From Dicyema japonicum (taxonomy: Eukaryota > Dicyemida > Rhombozoa > Dicyemidae), in assembly GCA_011109175.1 (NCBI GenBank), contig RDEW01000002.1, positions 1,470,111-1,534,110 on the forward strand: DNA of 64,000 nt. The letters run 5' to 3'. The translations under genes were made by a program, and so were the position numbers. The notes below the pieces were generated by a model that was not told where the DNA came from, did no database searches, and worked only from the letters and a program-made list of their open reading frames with translations. Below, one piece after another: positions 11,646 through 23,503 of the stretch; within the stretch, counting starts at the first letter, position 1; each line of letters starts with the position of its first letter.

Positions 11646-12865
11646 GAGTGTATAGTTTGACTGACTAATTTCGTTATAAATTAATATTGAGAGTTTTATA
11701 TACTAGTTCTCACAATATGGAACACCAAGTGATGTGGTTCTTCTATAGATCGTTGGGGATTTCTCCCATCATTGTGGTCTCTACTTGAAGAGCCAAAGAA
11801 GTATTGGATTACAATTTCATTCGGCGGTTCATCCCAAAATCTATAGGAGAGTGATCTTTGTGGCAATAAGGATGACCTGTCTTTAAGGGGGAAAGTTGTA
11901 TGCAATTGAGGATCCACGATTTTGGCTAACTAACCCTGTGTAGTCTCGGCTATAGATAATTCTTTGGTTGTTGCTGATAAATCACTAGTCTCTGCTATGG
12001 ATGATTCAATAGTGATCCTACGGCCAATGCAGATAAATCCTTTAGTCCCGGCTATAGGTGACTCTGGTTGCTGCTGAACTCCCTGATAAGCAAATTTGAG
12101 AAATTGTTTTATTCCTAAGCAAAATGAAATTTATAAAATTTATTTTCTGATTGTGAATGACAATTCTCAAATACGCGCGAACTAAATTAACAAAAAAGTA
12201 TCTTTTAATAAAAAATATGGCATATTTCACGTCAATTGAACTAAACTTTAGGGAATGACTATTTTCATATCCAAAAAGATTAAATCCATAAATAACTGAG
12301 TCCAACACATCAATAAACTAAAATCAGAAATATTTAAGTTAATTATTGTCTTAGGTTCACTAGGCTGAAGAGTGTCTCAAAGACAGACAAGAAGGGCGAA
12401 TCAGGGGCTGTTGCTCTTTTCATTGGTCAACTCTGATTTGGAAAAGTTTTACGGTAGTTGAGAAGCACTTTATAGAGAGAGCTGTTTCCCCCACCCACTA
12501 ACAAGGATCACTGTCCAACCACAACTACCTACCAGATTAACTAGGCAGGAAATAAAACGATCGACAGCAACCAATGAGGGGAACACCTTCCTCTGTGATA
12601 CCCTTAGTACTCGAAAAAAAGCAAAACCAGAACTGAGCACATGCTCGACTCTTTAACAGACTATCCCCCACAAATCCTCCACTATACGATTCAATTTAGC
12701 CTAAAAAGCAATGACAAGGCAAATTTAAAGAAAGTTAATAGCAAAGAGAGTCCATAGAGCACAAAGGATGAGAGTCCAATGGTTGTTAGCAAAAATAAGG
12801 GACCCAAAAAAGAGACTCAGAAAGAGCCCCCTTTTGAGCCACAGACAACCATTGGACTCACGTTG
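11646..12865. other. Spacer, no gene seen
   Basis: 1.2 kb between convergent SLC34 and NAA20. It holds three imperfect repeats at 11.94-12.08 kb and otherwise short open stretches without motifs. Confidence 0.4.
11938..12080 (+). repeat. Three imperfect ~45-57 bp direct repeats
   Basis: Units begin TAGTCTCGGCTATAGATAAT, TAGTCTCTGCTATGGATGAT and TAGTCCCGGCTATAGGTGAC. Each is followed by a GCWGATAAATC- or TTGCTGCTG-like end. No coding role is evident. Confidence 0.55.
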
Positions 12866-13489
12866 TTACTCGACCTCCATAGGGGTCACTATCTTCTTTT
12901 TAGCAACCAGAACCGACTTATCGTCTCCCAGAGCTTTCCTCATATCTAAGAAATTAAGACTATCCTCACCTAGAGCGTCCTCGTCCCCATAGTACCCGAG
13001 GACCGTTCTGTAAACGGACGTAACCCAACTTCTCGTACATACTCCGGGCCACCTTGTTCGAGTTCCTGACATACAAATCTACGAATTTGCAGTTTTTCCT
13101 GTCGAAATACAATTTACTAGTAACTGAGCTGAGACGGTCTCCAAATGATCCATCAGTTTGCTGGCCACTCCGCATTTTCTGAATTCACAGTCCACAGAAA
13201 TTGAGGTTACGTGTCCGTGGAAGTCATTAATTCCCTCAGCCTTCCCCATTACTTTAGATATTTAGTTTGATTACCAAATCCAATTATTTTGCCGTCAATG
13301 CTCTCCGTTACCATGAGGTATTCAGAATGTAGAGAGTAGTAGATCATATAGAAGAGAAATCAAACTAAACGTGCATAAATAGTCATACATTCTCTGTAAA
13401 CTTGTCAAGATTACTAGAAATTGATTAAAACATTACATGTTGTTCATGTGGAATAAATCCTCACACCTGAAAGGTCTAACAAAAACCAT
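12866..13489 (-). pseudogene. NAA20: NatB catalytic subunit NAA20, with two single-base frameshifts
   Basis: N-terminal acetyltransferase of the NatB type, which acetylates Met-Asp/Glu/Asn starts with NAA25. The start codon at 13487-13489 gives MVFVRPFRCEDLFHMNN. Introns of 23, 24, 23 and 26 nt are placed by homology. GNAT fold pieces follow: MGKAEGINDFHGHVTSISV, the acetyl-CoA loop FRKCGVASKLMD, FVDLYVRNSNKVARSMYEK and DMRKALGDDK. Two indels break the frame relative to the family. One base is missing just before FYMIYYSLHSEYL (about 13354). One base is extra between KLGY and VYRTVLGYY (about 13018). They cancel in length, so exons still total 176 codons (175 aa;human NAA20 is 178). Either the copy is decaying or the assembly has errors; nearby genes have none. 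Confidence 0.85.
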
Positions 13490-13723
13490 ATGATTATTTT
13501 AAATTTTAAATTTTTTTATTCAGAATAACTATTATAACAATATTAATTTATATTTATCACTCAAACTTGGGGTACATTGACTACTAAAGTGGGTTTTCAC
13601 AACTGCAAGTATGGACGTCTTTTACCCTTTATGTCGATTCCGGATGTACTCTCTGTAGAAGTGGAAACTGGATACACCTAATTGGTTGTTTACTTTAACT
13701 TCTCTCTCGGTGTATCCGGGGTT

Positions 13724-16593
13724 AATTTATTTATTTAACACCCAAGACCACGGTAAAACCAAAACTAACTATCACGTGATCCCGATGCGCTCAGCCAAAA
13801 TCCTCATTCTTTTCCGGTGCTCCTCTTTTGTACCCACACAAGCTCGTACAGGGCGGCTGACTATTTGCATGGCCACCTTCCCGCATGCCGGAGTTTTGTT
13901 TAATGAGAACCTCCAGAGTAGTCGGTCCTGTTCTGTGTCTCCCACAAGACCACCGTTCCGTCATTCTGAAGGCCTTCTTTTGAACGTCCTCGATTTTCTT
14001 AGTGTTCGTCCATGATAATGAAGGTTCCCACGAAGCACACGCGTACGAGAAACATGGTTCGATGTATTGCTTGTAAATGTTCATCAAGACCGGGTGGGTA
14101 CCTGTCTTCCATATTCCAGATAAACATTTTAATACATTGATCCTCTTCTCGCACTTCAGAACAATGTTTGACACGTGTGGTGACAAACATAAGTGTGTAT
14201 CCAGTGTCACGCCCAGGATCTTCTGACATTTGGTGAAGGGGATTTCAATGTTGTCCAATTTTAACTTGACAGTCATCTTCCCCAACCTTTTGTCCGAAGT
14301 AAACATAGACGTGACCGACTTTCTGGAATTTATCGTGAGTCGGTTCTTCATTACCCAGGCGTTGAGTCGGTCCAGGTTTATTTGTAATCTTTCTGTAGCA
14401 TTTTGGATATCCCAATCACGCGAGGCCAAAACAATGTCGTCCGCATATGTGAGTAGAACATCGTTATTGGATTCCGGTGTCGGGAGATCTGCCAGGTATA
14501 AATTGAATAAGGCGGGGATAAAGGAGATCCTTGGGGGACACCGTTTGGGAGAAGACGTGAGACTGATTTCAGTCCTCCGAGGCATACACGTCCTTCGTCC
14601 ACTTAAGAAATTTGTTATCCAAAGTTTAAGCTTCCCTGGGATCTCGGACTGGAAAATTTTCTTTGATAATATTTTTCTCGAAATAGAATCAAAGGCCTAG
14701 TTAATATCAATGGAACATAAGACTGTTTTCAAATGCCTTGGTTTGTTTGAAAAATTATCTCTAATGAAGTTGGTTAATTTCTGTAGGTACATTGATGTAG
14801 AACAATCGCTCTTGAATCCGTGTTGAAAATCCTTTTCTGGTAAGAAAACCTTGATTCTCCCAAGCACAAGCCTTTCCAGGATTTTCGATATGGAACATAA
14901 CAATGACACAGGTCTAAATGATGCTGGATCTTCCTTAGGTATTCCAGGTTTCAGTATAGGTCGGATGTTGGCTTGCTTCCATAACAACGGTATTACAATT
15001 AATTGAATAGTTATACACCGACGTTAGAAAACCGACTCCAATATCTCCAAGGTTCTTCAATAACACTGCTGGAATGTTGTCGGGACTGGCAGAGTACGTT
15101 GTTCTTGTAAAATGCAGCGCATTCTTCACGTCTTCATCCGAGAAGTAAACTTGGTTAGAATCCTTCTTCAGTTTTCTCCATGAAGAGAGAAGCACTTCCG
15201 ACTTCCTGTGTTCCTTGTACGAAATTTTTGTGTAGAATTTTATCAAATTGTTAACGTCTCGTTGAGTATAGTCATCCTCAGGGGAAGTTTCTTCTCCCTT
15301 TGCAACATTTCGGATGGCTTTCCACACTTCTCCGGTACTACGGTTGCGATTTACCTTTGTAAGAATCCGATTCCACTTCAATTTCTGGGCCTTGAACTCT
15401 CTGGCCTTTATTTCGTTGTTTAGAGCTCTGATCCGGAGTTTCGTTTCTAATGTGATCCAATTAGATTTTTTGAGGTGATTTCTTTCTTTGATCAATGCCG
15501 ACTTCCCTCGACCATTGAGGAGTTTAGACGATGCTTGGGAACAGCCAATGATCTTGCTTCTAGGATTGTGCAAGTAAAGTATTTGATCGCTTTTTCTAGC
15601 GATTTGAAGCTGACCAAGTAACAATTCTTCAGTCTATCATCAGAGATTGCGCGGTACAATTCCTAATTAGCAGCTTTGTAGTTATAACTAGCAGGTGTTC
15701 TCCTCACTCTGACTTCTCTCATGACCTTCATCACAATTGGATTATGGTCGCTTCTTGTTTCGTAGAGGACTGACCAATCAATTTTTGATGAAAGCGACGA
15801 TGAGCAGAGTGTTACATCCGGTGAGTAAGCTGATCCGCCTCTCTAGTGGGGTCCTTGTATTTTTCGCTGGATCGTTCAGTATCGTTATGGAGTCCGATTT
15901 CAATAACAATAGCTACTCTCTCGTGTCGGCCTGTTGGGTTGACAACTATAACGGGTGCATTGCGTTTAAATCTCCACATATGATTATCTCATCGTAGATA
16001 GCCAATCTTTATAGGTTTGGAATAACATAGTCCTTTGGGCAGGAGCCGGGAGGAGGCAAGTAGATATTCACGAGGCACATATTTCCTTTCGTTGTCCCAA
16101 GCGAGATTCCAATTGCCTCAGTAACCTCGTCATTTCCAACAAGTTTCCTCACTTCCGAAGTAATGTCTCTGCATATCAGGTTCTTTTTGAATAGAGTAAG
16201 TAGTCCACCCCCTCTTCTTTTTTTACGGTCCATCCTGATTTCCTCGTATCCAGGGAATGAAGGAGTGGAATCATGCATGTGGAGTTTAGTTTCTTGAATC
16301 ATCGCCACGTCGATCTTCTGATTTGCCAGGATTGACCGGAGTTCCCTGACCTTGCCTTTAATTCCGATGATGTTCAATTGGAGAGCAGTAAATTTTCTTT
16401 CTCCACAATGGGCTGAGGGTTTTCGCCGGGAATGTTTGACTTTTTTGAAGCACATGTGCCGGGGGGTCGATAATGACCCCGGGAGGAAGGGGTCTAATGG
16501 TCCTTTTCGGGAGGGCATTAGAAGCCCTCTGGGCGTTGCCAATTCCTTTTGAATTTTTTGAATTGGTGGACCACATAACGCCACGCTAAATCA
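13724..16593 (-). mobile_element. LINE family A, near full-length copy A1
   Basis: Non-LTR retrotransposon with all expected parts in order on the minus strand. N-terminus MWSTNSKNSKG at 16.58 kb is shared with the 58-kb copy. APE endonuclease: ALQLNIIGIKGKVRELRS, DVAMIQETKL, MCLVNIYLPPPGS (16009-16500), then a degraded IIICGDLNAMHP block (15.95 kb). Linker: 14935-15624. Reverse transcriptase: PASFRPVSLLCSISKILERL, ALFNLYLADLP, the catalytic YADDIVLASRD (14.43 kb), then KILGVTLDTHLCLSPHV and YIEPCFSYACASW. The C-terminus is RKRMRILAERIGIT, with TGA at 13772-13774. A short 3' tail ends in TAAATAAATAAA-like repeats (about 13.73 kb). Frameshifts occur at several points, so it is inactive. Jockey/CR1-like by motif style; exact clade not determined. 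Confidence 0.9.
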
Positions 16594-16659
16594 CAGTTAA
16601 TAAATAATAGTTGTTAGCAAATAATTTCCAACTTTCCGAGATACTCCGTCTTCAGGAGA

Positions 16660-17060
16660 GACAGAGATCATGGAAAGGGATGAGGCCTTATTACGCTAAT
16701 CAGAAAGCATATACTGGCCATCAATATTTTGGATGACATCTCGGACCCCTTCCCCCAAGACGACTCACTGGAACAACTAACTCTGAGAATCTGCCTACCC
16801 TCTTTCCGATTGACAGTTGTCAATATGTACATACCACCTCCACCGTCATGCCCCAGCAGCTACCTCCACGAACTCAAGGGATTCAGCCGGTTGGAAAACA
16901 CGTTAATTGTCGGTAACCTAAAGCAAAGATTTATCAATGGTATGCTGACCAACAACTGGATAAACGAGGAACTCCCATATCCGACAGTTTTGACGACTTG
17001 ATCATTCTCAATAATCCAAGCAACACACAAGGACCCCTTCCAGTCGAGGCGACTACCCTA
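16660..17060 (+). pseudogene. LINE endonuclease fragment
   Basis: The plus strand gives LTVVNMYIPPPPSCPSSYL and RLENTLIVGNL. These match the NIYLPPPGSCP and GD(F/L)N blocks of the family A APE endonuclease. Only this part remains, truncated at both sides. It is followed directly by a fragment of a different LINE. Confidence 0.65.
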
Positions 17061-17099
17061 CTTCCCCGACATTTCTTTTGCCACTCCTTCTTTTGCGAC

Positions 17100-17990
17100 T
17101 GTTATTTCATTGGATGTTATTTACGACTTACATACTGATCATAACCAAATCTTCATGAGGATCTCACAAAAACATAAGTTAGTTTATCGAACCTACAGGG
17201 ACTTAAAGCCTCATATCGGAGAAGAAACGAGCATAATAGCATTTGCGGATGACGTGGACTTTATTTCGAATAACAAAGAAGAGTTAATTTCACTTTTGGA
17301 GAAAATGCCTGATAAAATGGCTGAATGGTCATTAAAAGTAAACACAAACAAAACCGAAATCACGGAGCTAAAAAGAAGTGAGGAAAGGACCGAGGAGCAC
17401 TGGCGTAGATCAAAAAACTATGATCACTTCTCGGTGACACTGAAGATATAACACGAAGGAAGACACTAACTAGTGTCGCTTTCAACAAAATAAAGAAGAC
17501 CTGGCTTCTGCACAAAGGGCTTGACCCTAAAACTCGAATGAGACTATACAATGCCCTAGTGAGGCCAATCCTATTACATAATGCCGGTACATAGGCATGT
17601 ACATGCAGGAACACGAAAAGTTGAATTCTTTTCATAGAAATCATCTCCGAGCACTCATTTCTTCCCGAAGCTTCTTCAAATGCCGTCCGAAATCTTATAC
17701 AAAAGAACAGGAACTGAGCCAATATTATGTGATATACTGATTCAAGATGGAAACTGTTTGGACACATACTCCGCCACGATATGGGAACATACCAATGGAG
17801 GAGTATTTTGTCTTAGAGGAATCTCGTTTTCCGCGGGCCGGTCGAGGACAACACTGCCGGTAATCCTAGATGAAGATCTAGGAGGATTGGAAAGTGCCTT
17901 AAGATGGGGATTATCTAGATATGCTAAGGAACATGTCAACGGATCGAAAAAGATGGGGGACGTTAATTAGATTGTTAACTTTTCGTGTTG
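17100..17990 (+). pseudogene. LINE family B fragment (RT palm to C-terminus)
   Basis: The plus strand reads IIAFADDVDFISNN, then AEWSLKVNTNKTEITELKR (17110-17451). After frame changes come WKLFGHILRHD and a proline-poor tail. These match the intact-looking family B ORF at 33.54-34.68 kb (YADDVDFVS, NVNKTEITEIKR, WRLFGHVLRM). Stops and frame breaks are frequent. A degraded 3' tail with TTGCACATGC lies near 17.99 kb. Confidence 0.75.
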
Positions 17991-18039
17991 CACATGCTTT
18001 GTCATGATCTTGGCATCGCGTACGTGCCTATAATATACC

Positions 18040-18945
18040 TACAGGCCTTCCAGATAGAGAACTTGGATCTATCGACGCTGCTTTCAAATACCTAAACGAG
18101 ATTATACTCCGAGCTCGCAAAAGATTCATTCCGATAGGTCGTCCTCAACGTCCATCACATCAATTGATGCTGAAACGCTAGCTCTAATCCAAATGAGAAG
18201 TAATCTGAAGAAATTCGAAGACAATCAGTGGACGTAACTGAAAGGATATCAAAACTGAATAAAGAAGTCACGTGGAACATTACAAAAACAAAACAAAGAA
18301 CGTTGGGAAGCTGTGCTCAAAAAAGCTACGAATAATACTTCTTCCACTGTATTATGGAAATCAATAAGGAAGCTCAAGAAGTGCTCTCCACATTTAATTG
18401 GAGATCGAGAGCCACTTCCATATCCCAGTGACCTTATAAAGCACTATGTGAATATTAGTCATGGACTATATTCAAAATACCTGGATGTTCTTCCAGACCA
18501 TGGTCGAAGGAATAAATGTCCCAACATGACTTTCTTCGACACGTCAATCGAGGATCTAAAGAAAATTGGAATTCTCAAGGCTTTTACGCACTCCCAAATA
18601 TCTTCCCGTCCATCGTTAGAACTTAAATACAAACAATTTGTTCTGCCGAATATCGAGTACGCCAGTGCTGCATGAATTGCCCCGTTATCACTATCGACAC
18701 AGAGCAATCGGAAAAGTTTTACAAAACCAATGTCTCAGAGTGCTATTGAGATCGTCGAAAAAGACGTCCACTTTGTTACTACGGAGGACACTAAACGTCC
18801 CTCAATCATGGAATACCTTACGTAACGCCAATGGGACTTCCTCAAGATTGCAAAGTCCTCCTACCATCCCCTGGGCCGGACATAAAACGATTTGCTCTGA
18901 GAATCCCCAACAATTAATATTTATTTGTATAAGGAACAAATTTAA
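18040..18945 (+). pseudogene. LINE fragment with internal deletion
   Basis: The linker region (VLWKSIRKLKKCSPHLIGD, DLIKHYVNISHGLYSK) is joined near residue 87 of the reading frame directly to an RT C-terminal block (ILKAFTHSQISSRPSLELKY, FVLPNIEYASAAW). The RT palm between them is absent. It resembles family A in the linker. The fusion point is near 18570. Dead copy. Confidence 0.6.
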
Positions 18946-18989
18946 TAAATAAATTAAAAATAATTTAAATATTAACATTAAGTGTTTTC

Positions 18990-19520
18990 ATGTGTGAAAA
19001 TTATTCCTTTTTGAAGCCAAGAGTACAGGATCCAAATGTAACCTATCCGTTGGAGGTCTTATATTGTGAAGGTATTAAGACACTTAATTTAAAGAATGTG
19101 GGTTCCCACCGGAGTATTGTATGTTTGGAAAAACCCCAAATGAGTGTAAGATATGGTATGATGCCTACATGAAAAATAAAGCTAAGGAAGTCCAAATTAT
19201 TGAACAAACCCCAGAAATAATCGAAGAGACGTCGAATCTCCCCCAAATCGAGATATCTCTTATATCCAAGGATGGGAATATTCAGACTAAAATATCTGGC
19301 TTGAAAGAATACGGTATTTCATTTCCTAATATCAGACATTGATCTCCGTGCTGCCAGAAAGTTCATGTCAAATAAGTTGTCAGTCTCTGCCAATTTTTCT
19401 GGGTTCGATTTAATTCTACAAGGGGATGTTACCGAGAAGGCCAGGGAGACCATTGCCTCAAATGGACTAAGGTATACGCTTTTTTGTAGTACCCTTAGAT
19501 TTCATCAGATCGGATTTTGA
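18990..19520 (+). CDS. DENR: Density-regulated protein DENR (translation re-initiation, SUI1 domain)
   Basis: DENR with MCTS1 promotes ribosome recycling and re-initiation in the cytosol. The model starts at ATG 18990 and has introns of 23, 22 and 27 nt, leaving 153 codons (152 aa), shorter than the human protein (about 198 aa). The N-terminal cysteine-rich motif is clear: YPLEVLYCEECGFPPEYC, with the first intron splitting the CEEC. A middle acidic linker includes EQTPEIIEETSNLPQIEISL. The C-terminal SUI1-like domain contains RAARKFMSNKLSVSANFSG, LILQGDV and ends GLRFHQIGF. The basic Lys/Arg-rich linker of the human protein is missing. Its start lies about 45 bp after a dead LINE. Confidence 0.92.
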
Positions 19521-20105
19521 TTAAACTGTGATTTCAATTAATTTTACAATCCTTTATTTTAATAGTATCCTCCAATTCATGGGAGTATCATATTATGTTG
19601 GGGGACACTTTTTTTGGATAGGAGTATAGAGGAATGAACGATTAAATTAGTCAGCATTTTATTGGTGAAATAGTGCCCGCAGATCGATGGGATTTTCGGG
19701 ACGTGTTATATCTTAATCCTATCTTATGCATTCATATCCCCCGAATCACCATTATATCAAAGTTATATTAGCCACAATGCTATCAACCACCGATAGTCGC
19801 AGTGGACTTTAGAAGAATCCATTATAGCTAGGGGAATTCATTGACCTTGTTTTAGACTGTTGAGGACAATTGCGTAGCTTTTTCAAAAATGTGCATTATG
19901 ACTGCAGTTCCCTTTTTAAAAAAAACCCAAGGTTGCTTGCTAGCAATCGAATAGTCGTATGTTTTATTAATTGGGCCGATTAAATTATTAACCTCATTTT
20001 TGCTAACATGTGGGAGATTGACGACCGACAAAAAACGAGTATCTAATACAGGGCGCTATCAGAAATCAATTACTTTCACTTTGAGTTTTGGCGGTTCAGG
20101 ACAAG
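19521..20105. other. Spacer, no gene seen
   Basis: AT-rich sequence with stops in all frames; no motif recognised. Confidence 0.5.
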
Positions 20106-20735
20106 AGATCTCAAATTACTCTCCCAACCAGAGACGTATAATGTCCACATCGTAAACGAGAAAGTTCCACTTTGACGGTCATCGGAAGTAGGAGTTCTGA
20201 AGCGTTAATATCAGGAGGTCTGCGTTCCAGTATCTTGTTTTCTTCGAAGGTTCGTGTGACACGTGTAGACACTAAGTCATGTAAACTATTTGTCCAGATT
20301 TGGTCTTGGCGGGAGGTGTATATTTTCCTGAGTGTTATTTGGAGACCAGTGAATGTTCTCCGTATGTATCTGGAATTAGTGGATTCAGGGTGGTTTGTGT
20401 CAAGCGATTGTCTGAGATATTGTAAGCTCCTCATTTCATGGTAATCACCTATAGGCAGGATTTTAGACTCCCAGTTTAAGTGCCGACGGAAGATGATTTC
20501 AAACAGCCCGTTGAAGCTTTCAATTTTGAACCTGCTGCAGCTTTAGTAGGAGGGAGAGTGATTTGCATGGAGCCCAGCTTGGGGAGGCATAATTATGTGT
20601 CGCCCTGATGAATAGCGATTCTTTCGAAGGAGTACCCGATGGCGACCGTTGAGCGTGCACAAAGATCTCGCTCCGATGAGATCCCCCGACGTCAGGAGAA
20701 GTCGAGACCAACCTGGGAGGGAACAAAATTAGAAT
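20106..20735 (-). pseudogene. LINE C-terminal fragment (family D)
   Basis: Two minus-strand open stretches form the end of a reverse transcriptase ORF. 20520-20726 reads ESLFIRATHNYASPSWAP and LKLQQVQN. 20111-20434 reads RSLQYLRQSLDTNHPES and LLLPMTVKVELSRLRCGHYT. The last block is like the LPRxxRxxLxQLRxGxC motif found near the C-terminus of jockey/Ingi-like elements. Related to the fragment at 32.65-33.24 kb. Palm motifs are lacking. Confidence 0.6.
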
Positions 20736-20809
20736 TGGGGGTGATTATCATAAATGACTGTTGTTTATTTAGTGGAAAGATGAAGGTCATATAATTAAAG
20801 TTAGAAATA

Positions 20810-23384
20810 TTAGTTTGTCAATATTTGAGGTTGAATATTGATTGCAGCAATATGGAGTGCAATCTTACAAACAAACTCATATTGTTCCTACCCATGAATA
20901 ACACAACAAACAATCGTCTGAACCATCAAAGTTCTCGACTTTCTCAAAATAGAAAGGATTTCCTCGGGGACTATAGTCTGTCGTCTCTTTGAAGTGTAAA
21001 GCAATATAAGAGACGATATAATCACCCCAGTCCGTCCAACACCAGCACTTCTCTTAGACAATATAATACCTGCAGTGAATTATAGGAGTCGGAGTAGGTT
21101 GATCTCCGTACAAGATGTCATACAAATGAACCACAAAGTTATAAAAATTTTTCATTTCATTCGGTACCCCATGATCAGGCCATCCTGTGTACCTAAAGTG
21201 CTTAACCTTCAAATTCTCATCACGGGGCGACTAAATAACAAAATTATCAAACGTTAGAATTTGCTATGACCAAGTTAGTGATGACATAGTCGTCCTTGAC
21301 CTCTTCTTTAAGATTAGTTATAGAAAATGGTCCAAAGATAACGGTCTTCCCAATATTAGGCCAATAACGGTGGCATTTGGGGACATTTTTCTCAACCAAT
21401 CCCGTTAACATTACAATGATGGTGGCTCTCCGATCCCAAATCATCTAAAATTTATAGAAACAAGGCACGTGGTAGAAATCCGCCACAGTCGACTCCAATG
21501 GACCTTGAGCAGCTATAAAATTAAGCTTGATATTATTTTTATAATACTACATACAACCACAGGGGTACCTCAACTAGACTAGCATTGATGTACCCATTTC
21601 CACCACGAATAGTCACCAAAGTCTGGTCATCTAAGCATCAATTAACCACCAACATGGCACAGTATCCCTGTATCTGTTTAACTTTCGGAATAAGCTAGAG
21701 TTGGCAACGTTCATTGTCGTCCCGGGCCACACTTTAGGCACATTCTAGTTCATCAGAGACACCCCCATACAATGTACTGGTTCCTTATTCTCCCATTTTC
21801 TATGTCATTACGAAGCTGGTCCATCGAGGTACATATAGCCTCATTACTGCAGGGTTGGACCTCGTCAGATGCGGAGAGACTATCATCGACCTACAATCAC
21901 AGGACTGTTAACCTTGGGAAGATTAGCTCGTAGCTTAGTGGCAAATGGAGTTCCACGGAGATTCAAGTTGACAAGTCTAGTGAAATTATAAGTCACATTC
22001 CAAGGAGTTTCAACAAATTTGGGGGAGCCGTCTTGGAGTGATATGAAATCTAGACATAATTGTCTCCCAAACCAGAAATAACGACTAAATTGAGCTCAGA
22101 CCTTATAAAGGAGTTGCATGTTAGGATATTTTGCATGTCCTGTAGGGAAAGGCTGAAGGTACAGCGTCCGTTTATGAAGAGTATAATATCTCCCCTTTTC
22201 AGTTTGTCGAGAATCTCCGACTCTTCAACGTAAATTAGCATTTCGTGACAGCCCCCCTTACAGTAAGCCACCACCAAATAACCGAGATACTAAAATTGTA
22301 TGAATTGTTTCGGTAGGGGATGGTAACATACTTGGCCCCCATTTCCTCAAAATAGGAACTGAATATCTCAAAGTCGTCCAAAGTCTGTGGTTTCTCATGA
22401 ATAGTCGATCTGGGGGAATCAACATAAACTACGTTGTGGAAAACTTATGATTTTCAGTGCAGAGCCCCATAAACGACCGACAAAAAGCAGGATTTTGGAA
22501 TTCTATGGAGAAGACCTGTGACGGGACATTCTTACTCTTGGTCAGTTAAGTTACTGAGATACCGGCTCCCCCTTAATCTGCATTTTCACAACATTCTCTT
22601 TCCATGATATTTTCGAGAATCTCTTCCACTTTACCACGAACAGAATCTTCTCTTCTCTTGTGAATGCCACTCCTATAGGATTAATGGTCACTACGGCCGA
22701 CAACTTGGTGAACTTGTCCTACAATCAAAATGAGAGGAAACTGAGCAGTCATACGACAAAACCCCAGCCATATAGAAAGGTAACTGAGAAATCCTAATCA
22801 GGAATGAAATGAGTGTCACAGAGACAGACAACTTTCCCATTTCTTCCAAGTAGGAGTCCTCTATTTTATCGTCATCTCCGATCACTTAATCAAGGAGATG
22901 GATTACTGTGAAAGAAGGAAGACTCGAGGATTGAAAACTCAGTCGGATCGATGAAATTCTTATTTAAATCAAGCACATTCTTCATCAAATGTGCGTACAG
23001 AGTTCTAATATAGTGGCATCATCTACCTTGCACGAGTGTCCTCAATCTCGTGGGGGTTCTTGGTAAAGACGCAAATCCTGAGGTAGAGGTGATCGGTTTT
23101 ATCTAGCAATTTTACGAGGGAAAACCATCAATCTGCTTGTCTAGTTGCTTGGACCGGTCTAGATAGATCTGCCATTGAAATTAGGCGTTACATCATTTTT
23201 CTGGGGGTCCGGGGATTTGAAAAGGCCGAAATATCTGCCATCGGTAATGCCAAACATTCTAAATACGAGACTTGTGAGATCAGAGACGAGAGTGTTACCC
23301 TAGATTGTGGCAAAAACAAACATGAGCAGTCAACTTTAGTTGTGTCTGCTTACTAGGACAGAGAAATATGGCACGATTTGTCAT
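20810..23384 (-). CDS. PTPN4: FERM-PDZ protein tyrosine phosphatase, PTPN3/PTPN4 type
   Basis: Cytosolic phosphotyrosine phosphatase of the cortical cytoskeleton. The domain order FERM, PDZ, PTP is diagnostic of PTPN3/PTPN4. Start MTNRAIFLCPSK (ATG 23382-23384). FERM blocks include TDGRYFGLFKSPDPQ, DHLYLRICVF and PAFCRSFMGLCTENHKFFH. PDZ: LKRGDIILFINGRCTFSLSL (about 22.1 kb). PTP: NRYRDTVPYDQTLVTI, GYINASLVEYYK, IAAQGPLESTVADFY, IVMLTGLVEKNVPKCHRYW, WPD loop YTGWPDHGVP, active site HCSAGVGRTG and Q-loop LMVQTIEQYEF. I placed about a dozen introns of 22-26 nt; part of the FERM centre (22.70-22.90 kb) is not resolved. The active site is itself split by a 22-nt intron. The gene ends at TAA 20810-20812. 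Its start is 119 bp from the end of calaxin. PTPN3 versus PTPN4 cannot be decided. Confidence 0.9.
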
Positions 23385-23503
23385 TGCTCCAATCAGGAAA
23401 CAATAGCCGATTCCATAATTTATAGCATTACTACTAATTCCGTATTAATCGTCAAAATGGCGATTATTTACAGTAAACCACGTTAATCGATTATTAGATA
23501 GTG

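Noticed and set aside
14230-14700. Plus-strand open frame of 156 codons
   Set aside because: It is antisense to the reverse transcriptase of LINE A1; the minus strand carries the YADD and other RT motifs.
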